A model generated the notes under the pieces. That model ran no database searches and was not told where the DNA came from. It was given only the letters and a program-made list of their open reading frames with translations. A stretch of DNA of 64,000 nucleotides from the NCBI GenBank assembly GCA_021323265.1, contig JAJTCO010000033.1, positions 1-64,000 of the forward strand, read 5' to 3'. A program made the position numbers and the translations under genes. The DNA comes from Pseudoduganella sp. Lineage in GTDB: Bacteria; Pseudomonadota; Gammaproteobacteria; Burkholderiales; Burkholderiaceae_D. This document shows positions 17,778 to 30,700 of this stretch, one piece after another; the stretch's first letter is position 1, and each line of letters begins with the position of its first letter.

Positions 17778-17791
17778 GGTCAGTGCTGACC
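17778..17791. promoter_or_regulatory. 14-bp dyad upstream of the S8 protease gene
   Basis: GGTCAG-TG-CTGACC is a perfect inverted repeat 19 bases before the protease ATG, close to where an mRNA start or operator would be. It may be an operator; no regulator is adjacent. Confidence 0.35.
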
Positions 17792-17871
17792 TTACTCAGC
17801 CTAAAAGAGAGCGGCGTGCGCTGCAATGGCGGCATGAAACGTGCGCGCGACTTTTGAAGTGCTTGTTGTTT

Positions 17872-18486
17872 TTAGGGGCAGTTTACGTTCCAGGCGGTAA
17901 GTTCGGCCCGCGATTGCCGGACGGTAATGTCGGCGCGGCTGCCGATATCGCTTTCAAAGCCCAGCAGGAACAGGCCGTCCGCGCCGCGGCCGAGCGAACG
18001 CAGCGCGAAGGCGCGCGCGCGCGTGGGCGCGCAGCGCGTGTTGCCCGCCATCAGCAGACGGGCGCGCTGCAGCAGTTCGCCCTGCGCCTGCAGCAGCTTC
18101 AGGATGTCGATCTCGGCCAGCGGCGCGCGCAGTTCCACCATGCCCGCCGGCGGCACGCCGCAGTGCGTGGTGTGGTGCACCCACACGTGCGCGCTGGCGT
18201 GCACAAGCCAGCTGTCGTCGGCTTGCTGCGTGTAGTGGGTGCGCTGCACGCGGCACAGCGGGAGCACCAGGCGCAGCGGCGGCGCGTCGTGCGTGGCGCC
18301 GGCCTGCGGCGGGCCGCCGCCGGGCGCGCGCAGCAGGCGCAGCGGCGGCGCCACCGTGCCGGGCGCGTGGCGCTGCCAGAACTGCTCGAACGAGCGCTGC
18401 TGCGCCAGGGTCGGCGCGCTGGGCGGCGCCGCGCCTGCGGCGTCGGCCACGCTGATCGCTGTCGCCAGCAATACTGCATATCGCAT
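17872..18486 (-). CDS. Exported protein of unknown function
   Basis: A 204-residue protein, not recognised. The start at 18486 follows AAAGGAG by six bases; residues 1-19 (MRYAVLLATAISVADAAGA) look like a signal peptide. The mature part opens with a helical segment (LAQQRSFEQFWQRHAPG), then beta-like stretches with three conserved-looking cysteines (LPLCRVQRTHY, HHTTHCGVPP, NTRCAPT) plus a C-terminal Cys-Pro. Frames extending upstream run into the thiC leader and are not credible. The gene is transcribed away from the thiC operon from a back-to-back promoter; no functional link is evident. Confidence 0.7.
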   Translation of the reverse strand: MRYAVLLATAISVADAAGAAPPSAPTLAQQRSFEQFWQRHAPGTVAPPLRLLRAPGGGPPQAGATHDAPPLRLVLPLCRVQRTHYTQQADDSWLVHASAHVWVHHTTHCGVPPAGMVELRAPLAEIDILKLLQAQGELLQRARLLMAGNTRCAPTRARAFALRSLGRGADGLFLLGFESDIGSRADITVRQSRAELTAWNVNCP

Positions 18487-18510
18487 TCGGTCTCCTTTCA
18501 ATGCGCAACG

Positions 18511-20772
<2,262 letters not shown>

Positions 20773-20781
20773 AAGGAACCC

Positions 20782-21564
20782 ATGCAAGACACACCACTCA
20801 CCATCGCGGGCCGGGAGTACCGTTCGCGCCTGCTGGTCGGCAGCGGCAAGTACCGAGACCTGCCGCAGACGCGCGCCGCGACCCTGGCGGCCGGCGCCGA
20901 CATCATCACCGTGGCGATCCGCCGCGTCAACATCGGCCAGGACCCGCACGCGCCCAGCCTGCTGGACTTTGTGCCGCCGCATGAATTCACGATCCTGCCC
21001 AACACCGCCGGCTGCTACACGGCGCAGGACGCGGTGTACACGCTGCAGATGGCGCGCGAACTGCTCAATGGCCACAAGCTGGTCAAGCTGGAAGTGCTGG
21101 GCGACGAGAAGACCCTGTTCCCCAACATGCCGGAAACCCTGCTGGCCGCGCGTGCGCTGGTCAAGGACGGCTTCGACGTCATGGTTTACTGCAGCGACGA
21201 CCCGATCCAGGCGCGCATGCTGGAAGACATCGGCTGCTGCGCCGTGATGCCGCTCGCCTCCCTGATCGGTTCGGGCATGGGCATCCTCAACCCGTGGAAC
21301 CTGTCGCTCATCATCGAGCAGGCCCGGGTGCCGGTGCTGGTCGACGCCGGCGTCGGCACCGCCTCCGACGCCGCCATCGCCATGGAGCTGGGCTGCGACG
21401 GCGTGCTGATGAACAGCGCCATTGCCGGCGCCGGCGACCCGGTGCGCATGGCCGGTGCCATGCGCCTGGCGGTGCAGGCCGGGCGCGAAGCCTTCCTGGC
21501 CGGGCGCATGCCGCGCCGCTTCGCCGCCGCCCCGTCCTCGCCCATGGCCGGGAGGCTCGCATGA
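20782..21564 (+). CDS. thiG: Thiazole synthase
   Basis: A 260-residue TIM-barrel enzyme making the thiazole phosphate from deoxyxylulose 5-phosphate, ThiS-thiocarboxylate and dehydroglycine. Family landmarks: [31 protein letters not shown], the Schiff-base lysine region [15 protein letters not shown], and phosphate-binding [14 protein letters not shown] and [18 protein letters not shown] precedes the start. The C-terminal tail (about 15 residues, Ala/Ser/Pro) is poorly conserved. Its stop overlaps the thiD start. Neither thiO (glycine oxidase) nor thiH (tyrosine lyase), which supply dehydroglycine, is in this operon. DXP comes from dxs, encoded at 52185-54053. Confidence 0.97.
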   Translation: MQDTPLTIAGREYRSRLLVGSGKYRDLPQTRAATLAAGADIITVAIRRVNIGQDPHAPSLLDFVPPHEFTILPNTAGCYTAQDAVYTLQMARELLNGHKLVKLEVLGDEKTLFPNMPETLLAARALVKDGFDVMVYCSDDPIQARMLEDIGCCAVMPLASLIGSGMGILNPWNLSLIIEQARVPVLVDAGVGTASDAAIAMELGCDGVLMNSAIAGAGDPVRMAGAMRLAVQAGREAFLAGRMPRRFAAAPSSPMAGRLA

Positions 21565-22445
21565 GCGACCGGCCTTGCGTGCTGGTGTTTTCCGGTGCCG
21601 ACCCCTCCGGCGGCGCCGGCATGGCGGCCGACATCCAGGCCATCACGGCCATGGGCGCGCATGCCCTGCCGGTGCTGACCGCCATCACGGTGCAGGACAA
21701 TAACCGCGTGCATGCAGTGCTGCCGGTGGCGCCGGAAGTGCTGCTGCAGCAGGCGCGCACGCTGCTGGCGCAGGTGCCGGTGGCGGCCGTCAAGATCGGC
21801 ATTCCCGGCAGCGCCGAGAATGCGCAAGCCATCGCCCAGCTGATCGGCGAACTGCGCGCCACGCACCGCCAGGCCGCCGGCGCCGCGCCGGGCTGGGCCC
21901 AGCGCCTCTACAGCGATCCGCCCGTGGTGCTCGACCCGGTGCTGCGCAGCGGCCATGGCGACGCGCTCGGGCGCGGCGACGCGGTGCAGGCGCTGGCGCC
22001 GCTGTTGTCGCTGGCCACCCTGATCACGCCCAACGGGCCGGAGGCGGCCGCGCTGGCGGCCGGCGCGCCGCGCAGCGGGCGCGCCGCCGCGCCGGGCGCC
22101 GGGCATGCGGCCTGGCAAGGCACCGCGCATGGCACGGCCCTGGGCCACGCCCATGCGCTGCGCGCCCTCGGCTGCCGCCACGTGCTGGTGACGGGCGGCC
22201 ACGACGACGACAGTGCGCTGGTGGTGAACCGCTGGCTGGGGCCGGACTGCCAGCAGAACTGGAGCTGGCCGCGCCTGCCGGGCGCCTTCCACGGCAGCGG
22301 CTGCACGCTGGCCGCCGCCGTGGCGGCCCTGCTGGCGCTGGGCAATACGATGGCGCAGGCGCTGGCCAAGGCGCAGGGCTATACGCAGCGCGCGCTGGCC
22401 GCGTCGTACGCCATCGCGCCCGGCCAGCGCATCCCGCAACGCTAA
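21561..22445 (+). CDS. thiD: Hydroxymethylpyrimidine / phosphomethylpyrimidine kinase
   Basis: A 294-residue ribokinase-family enzyme that phosphorylates HMP and HMP-P to HMP diphosphate. The N-terminus [19 protein letters not shown] is the ThiD substrate-binding motif; [27 protein letters not shown] and the ribokinase anion-hole motif [13 protein letters not shown] are present. There is an Ala/Gly/His-rich insertion at about residues 178-200 ([18 protein letters not shown]), where other ThiD proteins have a shorter loop. The ATG at 21561 overlaps the thiG stop as ATGA; an upstream start would extend into thiG and is not credible. Confidence 0.95.
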   Translation: MSDRPCVLVFSGADPSGGAGMAADIQAITAMGAHALPVLTAITVQDNNRVHAVLPVAPEVLLQQARTLLAQVPVAAVKIGIPGSAENAQAIAQLIGELRATHRQAAGAAPGWAQRLYSDPPVVLDPVLRSGHGDALGRGDAVQALAPLLSLATLITPNGPEAAALAAGAPRSGRAAAPGAGHAAWQGTAHGTALGHAHALRALGCRHVLVTGGHDDDSALVVNRWLGPDCQQNWSWPRLPGAFHGSGCTLAAAVAALLALGNTMAQALAKAQGYTQRALAASYAIAPGQRIPQR

Positions 22446-22458
22446 GGAGTACAAGGAA

Positions 22459-23076
22459 ATGCAAGGACTTTACCTGGTGACCCCGAACTGGGACGACACC
22501 GACCGCCTGCTGGCCGTGACCGAAGAGGCGCTGCGCGCCGGCGTGGCGCTGCTGCAATACCGGCACAAGGACGCCAGCCCGGCGCTGCGGCGCGCGCAGG
22601 GCGCGGCGCTGCGCGAGCTGTGCCACCAGTACGGCGTGCCCTTCCTGGTCAACGACCACGTGGCCCTGTGCCGCGAACTGGGCGCCGACGGCGTGCACCT
22701 GGGCGGCACCGACGCGCCCATTGCCGAGGTGCGCGCCACCCTGGGCCCCAACAAGCTGATTGGCGCCTCCTGCTACGGCGAGCTGGCGCGCGCCGAGGCG
22801 GCGCAGGCGGCCGGCGCCAGCTACGTCGCCTTCGGCGGCTTCTATCCCTCGCGCGTCAAGCAGTACGCCGTGTCCACCGCGCCGTCGCTGCTGCGCCACG
22901 CGCGCGAAATCATCGGCGTGCCCCTGTGCGTGATCGGCGGCATGACGCCGGCCAATGCGGCGCCGCTGGTGGCGCAAGGGGCGCAGCTGGTGGCCGCCAT
23001 CACCAGCGTGTATCAGGCGGACGACGTGGCGGCGGCGGTGCGGGAATTTCGGTCTATAATTTGTCCATTAGCATAA
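22459..23076 (+). CDS. thiE: Thiamin-phosphate synthase
   Basis: Joins HMP diphosphate and thiazole phosphate to thiamin phosphate. The 205-residue TIM barrel has the ThiE motifs LLQYRHKDAS, FLVNDHVALCRELGADGVHLG, IGASCYGEL, YVAFGGFYPSRVK and VCVIGGMTP-type phosphate binding (LCVIGGMTPANAA). Upstream AAGGAGT places the start. It is the last thi gene; a TATAAT within its final codons probably drives the next gene. The product sets are complete for the pyrimidine branch and the condensation step, with thiO/thiH and thiL elsewhere. Confidence 0.96.
   Translation: MQGLYLVTPNWDDTDRLLAVTEEALRAGVALLQYRHKDASPALRRAQGAALRELCHQYGVPFLVNDHVALCRELGADGVHLGGTDAPIAEVRATLGPNKLIGASCYGELARAEAAQAAGASYVAFGGFYPSRVKQYAVSTAPSLLRHAREIIGVPLCVIGGMTPANAAPLVAQGAQLVAAITSVYQADDVAAAVREFRSIICPLA
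23055..23060 (+). promoter_or_regulatory. Candidate -10 for the ANTAR regulator gene
   Basis: A consensus TATAAT lies inside the 3' end of thiE, 35 bases before the ATG at 23096. No good -35 is visible. It suggests the regulator can be transcribed separately from the thi operon. Confidence 0.45.
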
Positions 23077-23095
23077 CCATAAGGTTTGCCGCGCC

Positions 23096-23725
23096 ATGAA
23101 CACCCAGCCGCCGCACAAACGCCTGATCCTGATTGTCGACGACGACAAGATCCTGACCGAGTTCCTGGGTGAATTGCTGGCGCGCGCCGGCTACGACACC
23201 ATGCTGGCCCACTCCTCCGACCAGGCCCTGGCCCTGATCGCCGAGCGCGAGCCGGACCTGGCCCTGCTCGACATCCACATGCCGGGCATGTCCGGCCTGG
23301 AGCTGGCCAAGCAGCTCAACCGCAATACCTCGGTGCCCTTCATGTTCCTGTCCGGCCGTGGCGACGCCGACGCCGGCAAGCAGGCCGCCGCCTACGGCGC
23401 CGTGGGTTTCGTGGTGAAACCGGTCGACGAGCAGCACTTGATGCCGGCCTTCGAGGCGGGCCTGGCACGCGCCGACGAGATCCGCCAGCTGCGGCGCACC
23501 GAGATCAACCTCAACGCGGCCCTGGCTGCCGGGCGTGAAACCAGCCTGGCCGTCGGCCTGCTGATGTGCAAATACCAGACCGACCGCAACACCGCCTTCG
23601 AAGTGCTGCGCGACCATGCGCGCTCGAGCCGGCGCAAGATCAACGAGGTGGCCGACCAGCTGCTGGCCGCCGAGGAAACATTGAACAGCCTGCATGCGGC
23701 GTTTTCCTCACGCTTGAAAAAATAA
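23096..23725 (+). CDS. Response regulator with ANTAR RNA-binding domain
   Basis: A 209-residue receiver-plus-ANTAR protein, a class that controls genes by binding paired hexaloop hairpins in nascent RNA and preventing termination. The receiver domain (about 8-125) has the acidic pair DDD, phospho-acceptor Asp in LLDIHMPGMSG and the conserved Lys in VVKPVDE. A short coiled linker follows (IRQLRRTEINLNAAL), then the ANTAR three-helix domain (about 138-200: ETSLAVGLLMCKYQTDRNTAFEVLRDHARSSRRKINEVADQLL). No histidine kinase or nitrate/ethanolamine genes are adjacent, so signal and RNA targets are unknown. A receiver-only gene follows after 149 bases. Confidence 0.9.
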   Translation: MNTQPPHKRLILIVDDDKILTEFLGELLARAGYDTMLAHSSDQALALIAEREPDLALLDIHMPGMSGLELAKQLNRNTSVPFMFLSGRGDADAGKQAAAYGAVGFVVKPVDEQHLMPAFEAGLARADEIRQLRRTEINLNAALAAGRETSLAVGLLMCKYQTDRNTAFEVLRDHARSSRRKINEVADQLLAAEETLNSLHAAFSSRLKK

Positions 23726-23874
23726 GCTTTCCCTAAGCCATCTCCTTGCAGTAAACTACAGCGGCGGGCCCCACTCCGCCCGCCGCAACGCCCTCCGGCC
23801 GCCCTTCCTTCGCGGCCCAGCACCGATCCTCGGCCCAGCTCCGCCGACCACCTTGCAGTGCGGAGAACCGCTCC

Positions 23875-24267
23875 ATGAACATGTCGTTTGATTTGCACCC
23901 GGCGCCCCGGGTGCTGCACGTCGATCCCGACGAAGATAGCGCCGTGGTGCTGGCCACCTTGCTGGCGCCGGAAACCCAGGTGGTGCATGCCGCCACCTAT
24001 GAACAGGCGCAAACCCTGCTGGCGCAGGGCGCGTTTGCGCTGCTGGTGATCGACCCCGACCTGCCGGACGGGGATGGCCACACCCTGATCCGCGCCATGC
24101 GCCAGCATGACCACCACATGCCGGTGCTGCTGTACTCGGCCAGCCAGCCCATGCTGCACCACCAGGCGCACGCCTTCCTGCCCAAGCCGTGGACCTCGCC
24201 GCGCCAGCTGTGGCGCACCGTCTCGCACATGCTGGGGCTGGAGGCGATGGCCCAGGCGCGCAGTTAG
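23875..24267 (+). CDS. Stand-alone receiver-domain protein
   Basis: A 130-residue CheY-like protein without an output domain. It has the acidic patch (HVDPDED), the putative phospho-acceptor Asp in [12 protein letters not shown] and the conserved Lys in FLPKPW, with the Thr/Ser position in LLYSASQP. The start at 23875 is preceded by CGGAGAA. The sequence is diverged from ordinary CheY and the alpha4-beta5 region is His-rich ([14 protein letters not shown]). It follows the ANTAR regulator and precedes the formaldehyde dehydrogenase gene; it may work with the ANTAR protein in a relay, which is inference. Confidence 0.8.
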   Translation: MNMSFDLHPAPRVLHVDPDEDSAVVLATLLAPETQVVHAATYEQAQTLLAQGAFALLVIDPDLPDGDGHTLIRAMRQHDHHMPVLLYSASQPMLHHQAHAFLPKPWTSPRQLWRTVSHMLGLEAMAQARS

Positions 24268-24311
24268 GACTTACGCTATGCTGTCGCTTTTATCACACCG
24301 GGAGTACTGGG

Positions 24312-25418
<1,107 letters not shown>

Positions 25419-25430
25419 GCCTTGCTCAAG

Positions 25431-25472
25431 CATGTCGGACCCCTGGGTCCGACATGGCCTTGCCGGATTTTT
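25431..25472 (+). terminator. Intrinsic terminator after frmA
   Basis: CATGTCGGACCC (25431-25442) pairs perfectly with GGGTCCGACATG (25445-25456), starting 13 bases after the frmA stop. A short T run (ATTTTTG, around 25467-25473) follows with about ten bases of separation, so termination is likely but not canonical. Confidence 0.65.
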
Positions 25473-25564
25473 GCAGCCTGCCCGGCAAATTTTCCCGTTC
25501 ATCGCAAACCGCGCGCCATCCCGGCCGCGCGGCGCTACAGTGCTTCCTGCCCCTGTCCGCACAC

Positions 25565-25620
25565 ATCTAGACAAAAAGTTCTAGACATAAAGATCTAGAT
25601 CATTTAATCTAGATTGCAAG
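25565..25620 (+). repeat. Four 14-bp direct repeats with TCTAGA cores upstream of the M56 gene
   Basis: The palindrome TCTAGA occurs at 25566, 25580, 25594 and 25608, exactly 14 bases apart each time, in an AT-rich patch between frmA and the M56 peptidase gene. The first two units are nearly identical (ATCTAGACAAAAAG and TTCTAGACATAAAG); the other two diverge outside the core. The array ends 25 bases before the M56 ATG. The regular spacing and position indicate an iterated protein-binding site or operator. Confidence 0.8.
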
Positions 25621-25645
25621 GACACCACCACCGGAGCCGCCCGCC

Positions 25646-27781
25646 ATGAGCCATCTGCTGAACGCCGTCATCCCCGCCCTGGGCTGGTCCCTGCTGCACT
25701 TCCTGTGGCAGGGCCTGCTGATCGGCTGCGTGGCGGCGCTCGGCCTGCACGCCTTGCGCAACGCCCGTCCGCAGGCGCGCTACCTGCTTGCCTGCGGCGC
25801 CTTGCTGCTGTGCGCGGCGCTCCCGCTGGCCAACTTCGGCTGGCGCCTGGCCGACGCGGCCGACACCGGCCACGTGCTGCCGGCGCCGCTGGAAGCGGGC
25901 GCCATCGCCGCCATTCCCGGCGCCGCCGACGGCCAGGGCATGGAAACGGTCCTGCTCGACGTGGACGCCATGGCGTCCTGGGAATACCTGCTGCGCGCCC
26001 AGCTGCCCTGGCTGGTGCTGCTGTGGGCCGCCGGCGCCGCCCTGATGACCCTGCGCCTCTCGCTGGGCCTGCAGTGGGTGCGCCGCCGCACCCTGGCCGC
26101 CCATTACCACGCCGACCCCGCCTGGCAGGCGCGCGTCACGGCGCTGGCGCGGCGCATGGGCATTGCCCGTGCCGTGCGCCTGGGCGTGGCGCACGAGGCG
26201 CTGGACGGGCCGATCACGGCCGGCATCCTGCGCCCCGTCGTGCTGCTGCCCGCCTCGCTGCTGAGCGGCTTGCCGCCGGACCTGCTGGAAGCGCTGCTGG
26301 CCCATGAGCTGGCGCACGTGCGCCGCCACGACTACCTGGTCAACCTGGTCCAGAGCGGCATCGAGATTTTCCTGTTCTACCACCCGAGCGTGTGGCTGCT
26401 GTCGCAGCACATCCGGCGTGAGCGCGAACAGATTGCAGATGACTTGGCCGCAAGCACGCTGGGCGAACCGCGGCGCCTCGCACTTGCACTTTCCGAGCTG
26501 GACAAGTTCCAGTTCACCACTACCCACTTTGCTGCCCCCGCGGCACACGGAGGAGACCTCATGTCCCGAATCAAACGCCTGATCCGCCCCGCTACGCAAC
26601 CCCTGAGCTGGAAAATGGCGACCCCCTTGCTCGGCATTTTTGCCGCCTGCGCCGCGCTGTATGCCCACGCGATGCCGCAAGCGGTGACCCTTCCGGCCGC
26701 CAGCGTCGCTGCCGCACCAGCGGCGCTGGCCGCGCCGGACCTGGCACCCGCCCCGCAGCCTGCGCCGGCCGCCGACCCTGCCGACGCCGCCGACGCGGAT
26801 GCTGCGCCAGTGCCGCCGGCCCCGCCGGCCCCGCCCGCGCCGCCCATGAGCGCCAAGGCGGCGCGCCTGGCGCATGCCGCGCCACCGGCGCCGCCCGCCG
26901 TCCCGGCAGTGGCGGCACCACCGGCGCCGGCGGCGCCGGCCGCCCCGGCAGCCTTGCCGGCGCCACCCAAGCCGCCCAAGCCGCCCAGGGAGCTGCGCGG
27001 CAGCCACATCTACCTCGATGAGGGCAACCGCACCACCTACGCCATCGTGCGCGAAGGGCAGGAGCCGATGCGCGTCATGGGCCGCCACGCCGATCTGGCC
27101 GCCACGCTGGAGGCGAAGCTGAAGACGTCGGTCAAGGGCGACTATGTCGTTGCGCAGAAGGATGGCAAGGCTTACCTGATCCAGGACCCGGCGCTGCTGG
27201 CGAAGATCCAGGCCGCCTGGCAGCCGGCCGAGGCGCACGGCAAGAAGCTGGAAGAGCAGGGCAAGCTGATGGACGTGCACAGCAAGGAAGTGGACGCGCT
27301 GGGCGCGCGCATCGAGAAGGAAGTGGAAGCGGCCATGGGCAGCAAGGAGCAGCAGCGCGCCCTGCGCGACAGCGAGCGCGCCATCGAGCGCAAGATGGAA
27401 GCGGCAGCGCGCCAGCAGGAGCGCATCGGCCGCGCCATGGAGAAGGTTGCGCGCAAGATGGCGCACGCCGACGAGGCCACGCGCGCCCAGCTCGAACGCG
27501 ACATGGACCAGCTGCGCGGGCAGATGGAGCCGCTGAGCGTGGAAATGGCGCGCCAGGGCAGCGAGATCGCCGCCCGCCACGCCGCGCTGGCGGCGCGCCA
27601 GGCGCCGATGGCCGCCATGCATGCGCGCATCGCCGAAGCGTCCAAGCCGCTGCATGAGCTGGGCCGCAAGATGGGCGAGCTGGGCCGCGAACAGGGCCGC
27701 CTGTCGCGCGAAGCCGACCGCGCCGCGCGCCGGCTGATCGAGGAAGCCATCAACAACGGCAGCGCCAAGCCGGTGCTGTAA
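25646..27781 (+). CDS. M56 (BlaR1/MecR1-like) membrane metallopeptidase with coiled-coil C-terminus
   Basis: A 711-residue membrane protein. The N-terminal part has several hydrophobic helices (about 5-50, 110-135, 240-260) and the gluzincin motif HELAH at residues 220-224, with RREREQIADD downstream as the third-ligand region; residues around 325-345 form another membrane helix. Instead of the penicillin-sensor domain of BlaR1, the C-terminal half is a Pro/Ala-rich linker (about 361-450), a small domain (HIYLDEGNRTTYAIV to KAYLIQDPALL) and a long charged coiled coil (about 528-700). BlaR1-type peptidases normally cleave a BlaI-type repressor; no such repressor gene is adjacent. A CGGAG ribosome site precedes the ATG. 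Four TCTAGA repeats lie in the promoter region. The signal sensed is unknown. Confidence 0.85.
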   Translation: MSHLLNAVIPALGWSLLHFLWQGLLIGCVAALGLHALRNARPQARYLLACGALLLCAALPLANFGWRLADAADTGHVLPAPLEAGAIAAIPGAADGQGMETVLLDVDAMASWEYLLRAQLPWLVLLWAAGAALMTLRLSLGLQWVRRRTLAAHYHADPAWQARVTALARRMGIARAVRLGVAHEALDGPITAGILRPVVLLPASLLSGLPPDLLEALLAHELAHVRRHDYLVNLVQSGIEIFLFYHPSVWLLSQHIRREREQIADDLAASTLGEPRRLALALSELDKFQFTTTHFAAPAAHGGDLMSRIKRLIRPATQPLSWKMATPLLGIFAACAALYAHAMPQAVTLPAASVAAAPAALAAPDLAPAPQPAPAADPADAADADAAPVPPAPPAPPAPPMSAKAARLAHAAPPAPPAVPAVAAPPAPAAPAAPAALPAPPKPPKPPRELRGSHIYLDEGNRTTYAIVREGQEPMRVMGRHADLAATLEAKLKTSVKGDYVVAQKDGKAYLIQDPALLAKIQAAWQPAEAHGKKLEEQGKLMDVHSKEVDALGARIEKEVEAAMGSKEQQRALRDSERAIERKMEAAARQQERIGRAMEKVARKMAHADEATRAQLERDMDQLRGQMEPLSVEMARQGSEIAARHAALAARQAPMAAMHARIAEASKPLHELGRKMGELGREQGRLSREADRAARRLIEEAINNGSAKPVL

Positions 27782-27784
27782 GCG

Positions 27785-30700
27785 TCAGGCGCGGGCCCGC
27801 CGCACCGGTTGCAGCAGCGCTTCGAACTGCGCGACCGGGAGCGGCGGCCCGTACAGGTAGCCCTGGAAGGCGCGGCAGCCCTGGCGCGCCAGGTAGCGCT
27901 GCTGCTCGACCGATTCCACCCCTTCCGCAATGGCCGACAGCCCCATGCTGTCGGCCAGCGTGAGGATGGTCTTGGTGATGGCCGCATCGTCGGGGTTGTG
28001 CACGATGTCGCGCACGAAGGAGCGGTCGATCTTCAGCTGGTACAGCGGCAGCCGCTTGAGGTAAGCGAGCGAGGAATAGCCGGTGCCGAAGTCGTCCAGC
28101 GAAATGCCGATGCCGGCCGCCTGCAGCGCCGCCATCTTGGCGATCGAGCTTTCCACGTCGTCCAGCAGCAAGCCCTCGGTCAGCTCCAGTTTCAGGCGGC
28201 GCGGCGAGGCGCCGCTGCGCGCCAGCATTCCCATCACCTGCTCCACGAAATCGACCTGGTGGAACTGGCGCGGGCTGACGTTGACGGCCAGTTCCAGCGT
28301 GGCGGTGCGCGGGGCTGCGGCCCAGGCCACCAGCTGGGCGCAGGCCTGCTCCAGCACCCAGGCCCCCAGCGGCAGGATCAGGCCCGACGCTTCGGCGGCC
28401 GGGATGAACTGCAGCGGCGGCACCAGGCCGCGCGTGGGATGCTGCCAGCGCAGCAGCGCTTCGGCGCCGGTGATGCGGCCTTCGCTGTCGACCTGCGGCT
28501 GGTAGTGCAGCAGGAACTGTTGCAGCGACAGCCCGTGGCGCAGGTCCGCGTCCAGCGCGGCGCGCGCGCTGACCACGGTCTGCATGGCCGGGTCGAAGAA
28601 GCACATGGTGTTGCGGCCGGCCGCCTTGGCCTGGTACATCGCCAGGTCGGTCTGTTTCAGCAGGTCCTCCACGCTTTCCTGTTCGCCGCGAAATACCGTG
28701 ACGCCCACGCTGGAGGTGCAGCTATGCTGGTGCGAGGCCAGGGCATAGGGCTCGTTCTGGCGCGCCAGCAGCTTGGCGCCGATGGCGCGCGCCTGCTCGG
28801 CGGCGACGTCGGCATCGTCGGCCAGGTTTTCCAGCATGATCACGAATTCGTCGCCGCCCAGGCGCGCCACGGTGTCGCTGTCGCGCACGCAGCCGACGAA
28901 GCGGCGCGCGGCCTGTTGCAGCAGCATGTCGCCGAAGTTGTGGCCCAGCGTGTCGTTCAGGTCCTTGAAGTTGTCCAGGTCGATGAACAGCAGCGCGCCG
29001 CACTGGCCGGTGCGCGCGCTCGACGCCAGCGCATGCTGCAGGCGGTCCATCAGGCAGCGCCGGTTGGGCAGCTGGGTCAGGAAGTCGAACAGGGCCAGGT
29101 TGCGGATCTCCTGTTCCGAGGCCTTGCGTTCGGTGATGTCGGTCAGGGCGCATACGTGGTGCGTGATCTCGCCGGCCGCGTTGCGCACGGCCGTCACCAC
29201 CAGCCAGCAGGGGAAGCGCCCGGCGCCCTTGCGCAGCTGCCAGACCTCGCCCTGCCAGGCGCCGTGCGCCGCCACGCCTTCCCAGATGCGCTGCTGCATG
29301 GCCGGCTCGTCGCATACCTGCAGCTCGCGGTCCAGGGCGTCGCGTTCGGAATAGCCCGTGATGTCGGTATAGGCGCGGTTGACGCGCAGGATGATGTGGT
29401 CGGCGTCGGTGATGGCCATGCCTTCCAGCGACTCGAAGGCGGTGGCCGCCACGCGCAGGTCGGCATCGGCCTTCTGCTTTTCGCGCAGGTAGAGCGCGGT
29501 GGCGGTGGCGGCGGTCACCAGCATGGCGCCGGCCAGTTCGATCACGAGGAACAGCCAGAAGCGGCGCGTGCCCTGGTGCTGCAGCGCGGGCAGCGGACGC
29601 GGCACGGTCACCGACAGCGCGCCGCCGGACAGGGCGCGCGTGGCCAGCACGCTGGGCATGGCGGCGCCGGCGATGCGCACCACGGCCGGCATGGCGCCGT
29701 CCCAGGGTTCGAGCGTGATGCTGTCGAAGCGCTCGCGCCCGTAGCGCTGGCGGCGCTGCTGGAATTCCAGTGCCTGCGCGGCGGCCGTCGGCAGCGCCTT
29801 GTGGCGCAGCTGCGGGTCGGCGGCGTGGATGATCACGCCGCTGGCGTCGGCGATCCAGGCCTGGGACGTGCCGGCCATGGAGGCCAGGGCGATGGCGTCA
29901 AGCTTGACCACGGCCACGCCATGGAACTGCGCGCCGCTACGTACCGCCTGGGCGTAGTACAGCGCGCCGGTCCTGCCGTCGCGGCTCACGCCGTACTGCG
30001 CGCCTTTGCCTGCGGCGCGCGCCTGCATGAAGTAGTCGCGGTCGGCGAAGTTGCGGCCGACGTAGAACGCCGCTTCCGCCAGGTTGCTGGTGGCGATGCA
30101 GGTACCGGCCGCGTCCAGGACGAACATGCCGTCCACCCTGAGTTCGCGCGCGGTTTGTGCCAGCTGTTCGTTCGATGCGGCGTCGCCCTTGCCATGCAGG
30201 ACCGTGCTGCGGATGCCGGCGTCGCGCGCCAGCATCAGCGCGAAGCCGCGCAGGCGCTCCTGCCGCTCATCGATGGTGCCGGCCACGCTGGCCGCCTGTT
30301 CCTGCGCCAGCTGCAGTTCCCGTTGCACGATTTCGTCGGCCATGCGGTCCTGGATATAGCCGGCGCCGAGCCAGGCGATGACGCTCCAGCCCAGCACCAG
30401 CATGGCGATCAGGCGGTAGGTACGCTCGAAGGAGAACAGGCGGCGCTTGCCGACGTAGGTGGCGACGATGGTGACCACGATCAGCAGGCTGGTAAACACC
30501 AAGACCGAGGCGGCCAGCACGGTAGGGCTGATGTGGGCGCCCGCGGCGGCGCCGGCGCCGCCTGCGCCGCGCACGAAGTAGGCGGCCGCCATTGCCGTGT
30601 AGTGCATGCCCGCCACCGCCAGCCCCATCACGCAGGAGCTCCACAGCGGCGAGGCGGGCCGCCAGCGGCCCTGCAGGCGGCCCAGGCGGAACTTGAGCCA

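Noticed and set aside
26700..27000. Apparent repetitive DNA (CCGCC-rich) inside the M56 gene.
   Set aside because: It is the coding sequence of a Pro/Ala linker with irregular codons, not a tandem DNA repeat.
25646..27781. Annotation as a beta-lactam sensor BlaR1.
   Set aside because: No SxxK-type penicillin-binding domain is present and no BlaI gene is adjacent; only the M56 part is shared.
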